64,000 nt of DNA from Porites lobata. Lineage: Eukaryota > Cnidaria > Anthozoa > Scleractinia > Poritidae. The stretch lies in NCBI GenBank assembly GCA_942486035.1, contig CALNXK010000035.1, positions 588,501 through 652,500 of the forward strand, given 5' to 3'. The notes below the pieces were generated by a model. It was given only the letters and a program-made list of their open reading frames with translations, was not told the DNA's origin and did not search any database. Every line of letters starts with the position of its first letter. The stretch's first letter is position 1. A program made the translations under genes and the position numbers. Positions 59,840 through 64,000 of this stretch are shown in pieces.

Positions 59840-60670
59840 TCGCCTTGCCTTTGTCTTACAGTAAAACGTACCAACAGACTAAGAACCTGGATTTTTCAAA
59901 GTTATCCTAAACAGGTTATTCTTTTTAATATATAAATGGTAGTTAGTACAGGTTAAGGCTATTTAGGTTCTTACACAGGTTATGTTCTGAATAAGAAAAA
60001 TACAATATAGCCAAGCGAATTTAGTGGTTCAGCTTATTCCTCATATAAAATCTGCACACCAAATAAGACGTTATGTAAAAACGACCATATAAAGAAAACC
60101 TAAAGCATTGACCTCATTGGCATTTAAACAGTCCAGTTAGAGCGATAATGCAAGTATGTCTTCAAAGAGGATTCTGAATAGTGACTGATCTAGCTTTTGC
60201 CCAAGGGTACAGGCAAATTTTTTCAGAGATTTTAGAAACTAAGAAATTGTTTCAATTTCTAGACTAAACAGGTTCTTAAAATATAGGTTCTTAGGCAAGG
60301 GGTTTCACTGTATAGCACAATGTTATCATTCGCTAATAAAAAAATTGTTGTTGTTGTTGAAAACTACTATTTGCTGCTTGACCATTCCGGTACGACAGTG
60401 AGTTAGAAAACTACACTAGCCAATGGTTGGGATTCTTAGATAGGTACCTTTTTCTAAAATCAGACAGATATATATCTATATATTGAAAGATACGGAGGGT
60501 TTAAAAAAATTACACACAGTTTTGTGTTTTGCGCTAATCTATTTCCCAAAGAGGTCCCAAAGATACACTAAGTGTTTACTAGAAACGGTAGTTTTACCTA
60601 TTAGTCACCTCTGAAGTTAAACAAAATAGACAATACTACTTGACAACTGATGAGCTAATGACCTACATTG
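59840..60670. other. Intergenic stretch without recognised gene
   Basis: AT-rich. A candidate AATAAA lies at 60335-60340 on the plus strand, far downstream of the transposase-like stop. 'ATTTAGGTTCTTA' and 'AACAGGTT' words recur loosely near 59880-60300. Confidence 0.4.
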
Positions 60671-60674
60671 TGTA

Positions 60675-60877
60675 ACCCCGGGGGGCACTTGAGGAATTTC
60701 TGGGTGGGGATGTGCCGCTGGGACCCTGGAACCCTTAACCTATACCAGAGCTAGTTCAGCTGAATTTTGCTACCCTATACTAGAGTAAACTCCCCAAATC
60801 CCCCTATCCTAGAGTAGCTGTTTACCTAGTCTAGATAAAATCTTCAACCAACTGATCAGTTTCCTGAAAAATGATAC

Positions 60878-60916
<39 letters not shown>

Positions 60917-60955
60917 CCTAGAGTAAACTGCTTGAAAACCATACCCTTCACAGCG

Positions 60956-60986
<31 letters not shown>

Positions 60987-61018
60987 GCCCCCCCGGGTGT
61001 ATAACCTTGGACTATCAT
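60675..61018. mobile_element. Inverted-repeat element with ACCCCGGGGGGCACT ends
   Basis: The left end ACCCCGGGGGGCACTT pairs with the right end AGTGCCCCCCCGGGT. Inside, GCCGCTG/CAGCGGC also pair, and variants of 'TACCCTATCCTAGAGTAAAC' repeat about five times. The build resembles 35081-35368. Confidence 0.7.
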
Positions 61019-61131
61019 TTTTCCCTTAGAGCCAAGTCCCGGCATCATTGAATCTTCCATCGAAGAGCCTCTCATGGGAGACGACACGGCGTCCGAGAAC
61101 CCATTTCTTTTTCTCTTCACAAAATTAGGTA

Positions 61132-62138
61132 ATGAAGAAAATAATCCGCATCCTGCCAATTCAGCCCAGTGTCCAGCAGGTCACCCTAGACTTTGAAAAG
61201 GCCGTCTGGAAGGCGCTTAGATCCGTCCTGCCAGCAGTGCAGCTTCAAGGCTGCGTGTTCCACTGGACCCAGACTCTGTGGAGAAAGGTTAGTTCATGTC
61301 AAGCACTCTTTTTTCGCTGCGGAAAAAAATGGTGAATAAAAGGCAATAAACTGATTATTAAAGTTTATAAAACAAATTGGGATTTCACAGCTTTAGCCTT
61401 TTTTTATGAAACAAATATATACAACTGTTAGAACGTAAACGTCAGCCGTTAGAGCCTTTTTTATGAAACAAATATATACAACTGTTAGAACGTAAACGTC
61501 AACCGTTAGAGCGTTAGGACAAACTGTCAACCCGTGTAACATCACCTTTAGCAGTCCGTTCGTTAGTCGTACGTTTTCCTTAAAGGCACAAATTTTAACT
61601 TTTTTAGGTGCAAGAGCTTGGCCTCCAAACTGCATACAGTAACGATGAAGCAACGTACCGGTTCATCAGGAAACTCATGGCCCTCCCGTTCCTCCCTCAC
61701 TACGAGATCAGACCGATGTTCGTGCGCCTCAGCGTTCAGGCACAGACCCAGCCCCTCCGCAATCTTACTGACTACATCCAGGAGCAGTGGATTGAGAGCA
61801 CCATCTTCACCCCAAAAGATTGGAGTGTCTTCAAGCAGCCGATCCGGACAAACAACGATATAGAGGGGTGGCACAACGCTCTGAACCGCCGAGCCGGTGG
61901 CCAATGCATATTACAGTTTTACCTCTTAATCGAACTTCTTCATCGAGAAGCCCGCTTAACGTCAATAACAATCAAGCTTGTTTCAGACAAGAAGTTGAAG
62001 AGAATACAGAGAAGGAAGTACAGGCAACTCCAACAGAAACTATTCGACGCCTGGGAGCAGTACCAGACAGGCAATAAGAGTGCTTCACAATTACTCCGCT
62101 GCTGTTCCCACTTGAATGGACCTGCTCGTTGCCAGTAA
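61132..62138 (+). pseudogene. MULE transposase, C-terminal part
   Basis: Two blocks, 61132-61287 and 61608-62138, join cleanly (GAAAG|GTTAGT donor, TTTTTTAG acceptor) to give 228 aa. The first reads VQQVTLDFEKAVWKALRSV, with the second catalytic Asp position of MULE enzymes, then QLQGCVFHWTQTLWRK, with the conserved C..H. The second ends with IRTNNDIEGWHNALNRR, where the family's catalytic Glu lies in DIEGWH. The N-terminal zinc finger and the first catalytic Asp region are missing, so this is a truncated copy. It could still be transcribed, since the remaining frame is open. Confidence 0.8.
61391..61509. repeat. Tandem duplication of about 59 bp in the MULE intron
   Basis: Two adjacent copies each contain TATGAAACAAATATATACAA, then CTGTTAGAACGTAAACGTCA and CCGTTAG. 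They differ by a T-run length and one A/G change, so the duplication is recent. Confidence 0.85.
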
Positions 62139-62321
62139 GACTGAAATAGAGAACTTTGATATTTTTAACAGCAACGTCAGAAGTTTAATAGTTAAGGTTA
62201 AGTTTACGTTAAGTTACACATTAATTTAGGTAGAACTTATGATCGCAAAGTCGATAAGCATCGAAGTTAAGTTAAGTCGAGTTTAGTTAAAATAAGCCAG
62301 TTGAATGGACCTGCTCGTTGT
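62112..62321. repeat. 20-bp direct repeat spanning the MULE stop codon region
   Basis: TTGAATGGACCTGCTCGTTG occurs at 62112-62131, the coding end of the MULE frame, and again about 190 bp downstream near 62301-62320. A 'GTTAAGTT'-rich stretch lies between. Confidence 0.7.
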
Positions 62322-62329
62322 GTTGTGAA

Positions 62330-63240
62330 CATTTTTTATATAATTATTTGGGCGTGGCCCAAATAGAGTTATGGAAACGGCTTGTTTTGACGCAAATGTG
62401 CAATAGGCACGCAATACGTGCTAACGTAAACAAGGCAAGTAAACAAGCGAAGCGAGGCGAATGTCTGTCATGCGAACGTCTTGTACAAGGTAAGAGGCGT
62501 GTGGGAAAGAAAGCTCTGCTTGCACACTGCACTTAATCGCACTTTTACGATCTCAAAATTTAATCTGAATCTTCAGTATTTTTGCCTCATCGAAATTTGG
62601 AAGTCTGAAGTCCAGGGATGAAATCTATCAAAAGTATTTGGAATTTTAACGTCGGGTTTTGGTCAAATATCACAAGCAACGAACCTTGAAACACAGAAAC
62701 TCAAAAAACGGATCGAAATCCACCAATCACAACCATAAACAATGACCTTTTGAACCCGTTGAAGAAAACTTTCCTTTCCTAAGAGGTCCGCTAAGATGAT
62801 TGACGTCTGACATTTTTTTGACGAGAGGATCGAAATGCACCAATCATCGAAAGACAGTTTTAATTGCATGTTTCCTAAGAGGTCATCTGAATTTGCTCTT
62901 TTCTTTATTTTATGTCCATTTTTTGTGATTGGTCGATTTTGTTAGGTCGAGTGGATAATCCAATGAGGGACGATTTGGATATCGTTTGATCCGAAATTTT
63001 TCGAAGCAGCAGTTAGAAGCAGTTTGGATAACATTTGGCCGCGGCGTTTCGAGGAACGTGTTAATATATTGTTCAATCATGTTATTCCGGGTGAAACTTA
63101 CAAATGCACACACTGTTCGCGGTAGGCCCGCACTAAAAAATAACACTGAGTGTTTTGGGAATGGCTGGTCCGCGAACTCAAAGAAAGACAAAGGAAATTA
63201 TCAAGACATTCAATGACATCAAAGACTCATGGACCCATAG
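62330..63240. other. Intergenic stretch with a diverged direct repeat
   Basis: GGATCGAAATCCACCAATCA (about 62709) and GGATCGAAATGCACCAATCA (about 62827) head two loosely similar segments, each also containing CCTAAGAGGTC. No gene was recognised. Confidence 0.5.
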
Positions 63241-63246
63241 ACGTAA

Positions 63247-63645
63247 TACCGTATTTATTCGAATAAGCGCCCAACCTCGAATTAGCGCCCACCTCGAATA
63301 AGCGCCCATGCTAAAGGCAGAAAAAGTTAATAAGCGCCCAGCCTCGAATAAGCGCCCACCCCACCCCACCCCCTCCCACAATAACTCCAATAAGAGATAA
63401 TAAGAGACCTTCCCGGAGACGGAGTTTTCTTCAGAGTATTTTACAGAAACCTTGCTTTGTTACATCTTCACTTTTTGTTGTATCATTTACTGTTTGTTTG
63501 TAAAATATACTACTACACTTGTTGAGAATGGTGAAAATTTAATAAGCGCCCAGCCTCGAATAAACGCCCACCTCGAATAAGCGCCCACTCTCAAGATCCA
63601 AAAATTTAATAAGCGCCCAGGGCGGTTAATCGAATAAATACGGTA
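63247..63645. mobile_element. TACCGTA hairpin element, AAGCGCCC type
   Basis: It begins TACCGTATTTATTCGAATAA and ends TTAATCGAATAAATACGGTA. Both sides contain repeated 'CTCGAATAAGCGCCCA' words. The centre holds about 150 bp of unrelated AT-rich sequence. Confidence 0.8.
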
Positions 63646-63649
63646 ACCA

Positions 63650-64000
63650 ATCGGAATATCAGGAGTGTACGTGTAAAATGGATAAGAGTTGGAATAGAGG
63701 AATGTTGAACAAGTTTGAGAGTCGCAAGATTTGTGTAGCTGGTTATCAGTGTGACAATAGTGATTTTGGTTTTGCATTGCGGAACACAGTAAGTTGCCTG
63801 TGATAAAAATCTGTTCCGATGAAGGAAGAGACGATTGTCAGCAATTGAAAACAAAAGGGTCTGAGGCTTCTTTGGGAACTACTGTGATAACTGCAACAAT
63901 TCTTCTTCAATTTTGTTTAGCAGGGTGACGGTTAATGTACTCGTTTTTGTATTGCGTGTTGTGTTTTTTCATACGATGCTGTTCGTCGGGATGTTGCATT
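63650..64000. other. Window-end stretch without recognised gene
   Basis: No exon-like signal or repeat could be supported in the last 350 bases. Confidence 0.4.

Noticed and set aside
61563..61904. 113-codon minus-strand frame over the MULE region
   Set aside because: It is antisense to the second MULE block, which carries family motifs (DIEGWH) on the plus strand.

Overview
The window is eukaryotic nuclear DNA: genes are split by GT-AG introns, intergenic space is AT-rich, and small inverted-repeat elements are dense. The repeat content (a tRNA-headed SINE, CR1/L2-like LINE debris, many hairpin MITEs) and the gene set (CATIP, DUS3L, a BTB-BACK-PHR protein, a Trunk/noggin-type cystine knot) suggest a cnidarian, most likely an anthozoan such as a stony coral. 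That assignment is inferred from gene and repeat style, not from a database search.

Layout. About 0.5-9.8 kb (minus strand): most exons of CATIP, a ciliogenesis/actin-associated protein; its 3' end lies outside the window. 10.2-14.0 kb: a 3.8-kb terminal-inverted-repeat transposon with a target-site duplication. 14.8-15.7 kb: a composite repeat. 17.8-35.7 kb (minus): a complete 15-exon DUS3L gene (tRNA dihydrouridine-47 synthase, 640 aa when the exons are joined). Its introns carry many insertions; the most striking is a 2.8-kb hairpin at 19.59-22.42 kb with nearly identical arms and a triplet-repeat core. 38.2-39.5 kb (minus): an intronless BTBD6-like gene. 43.2-44.7 kb (plus): a two-exon secreted cystine-knot ligand resembling Trunk/PTTH/noggin. 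45-49 kb: several hairpin or MITE elements and a broken exonuclease-1 fragment that reads into a repeat. 50.7-52.2 kb (minus): a 5'-truncated, frameshifted LINE. 56.6-59.8 kb (plus): a multi-part, possibly transposase-like gene of a DUF7869-like family with one frameshift. 61.1-62.1 kb (plus): the C-terminal part of a MULE transposase. 63.2-63.6 kb: a third TACCGTA-ended hairpin element.

The host genes look unrelated to each other and do not form an operon or pathway. The main story is mobile DNA: at least five elements share TAGCCTG...CAGGCTA ends, three share TACCGTA...TACGGTA ends with internal runs of a GCCCC-type motif, and several have visible target-site duplications. No rRNA gene, CRISPR array or functional tRNA gene was seen.
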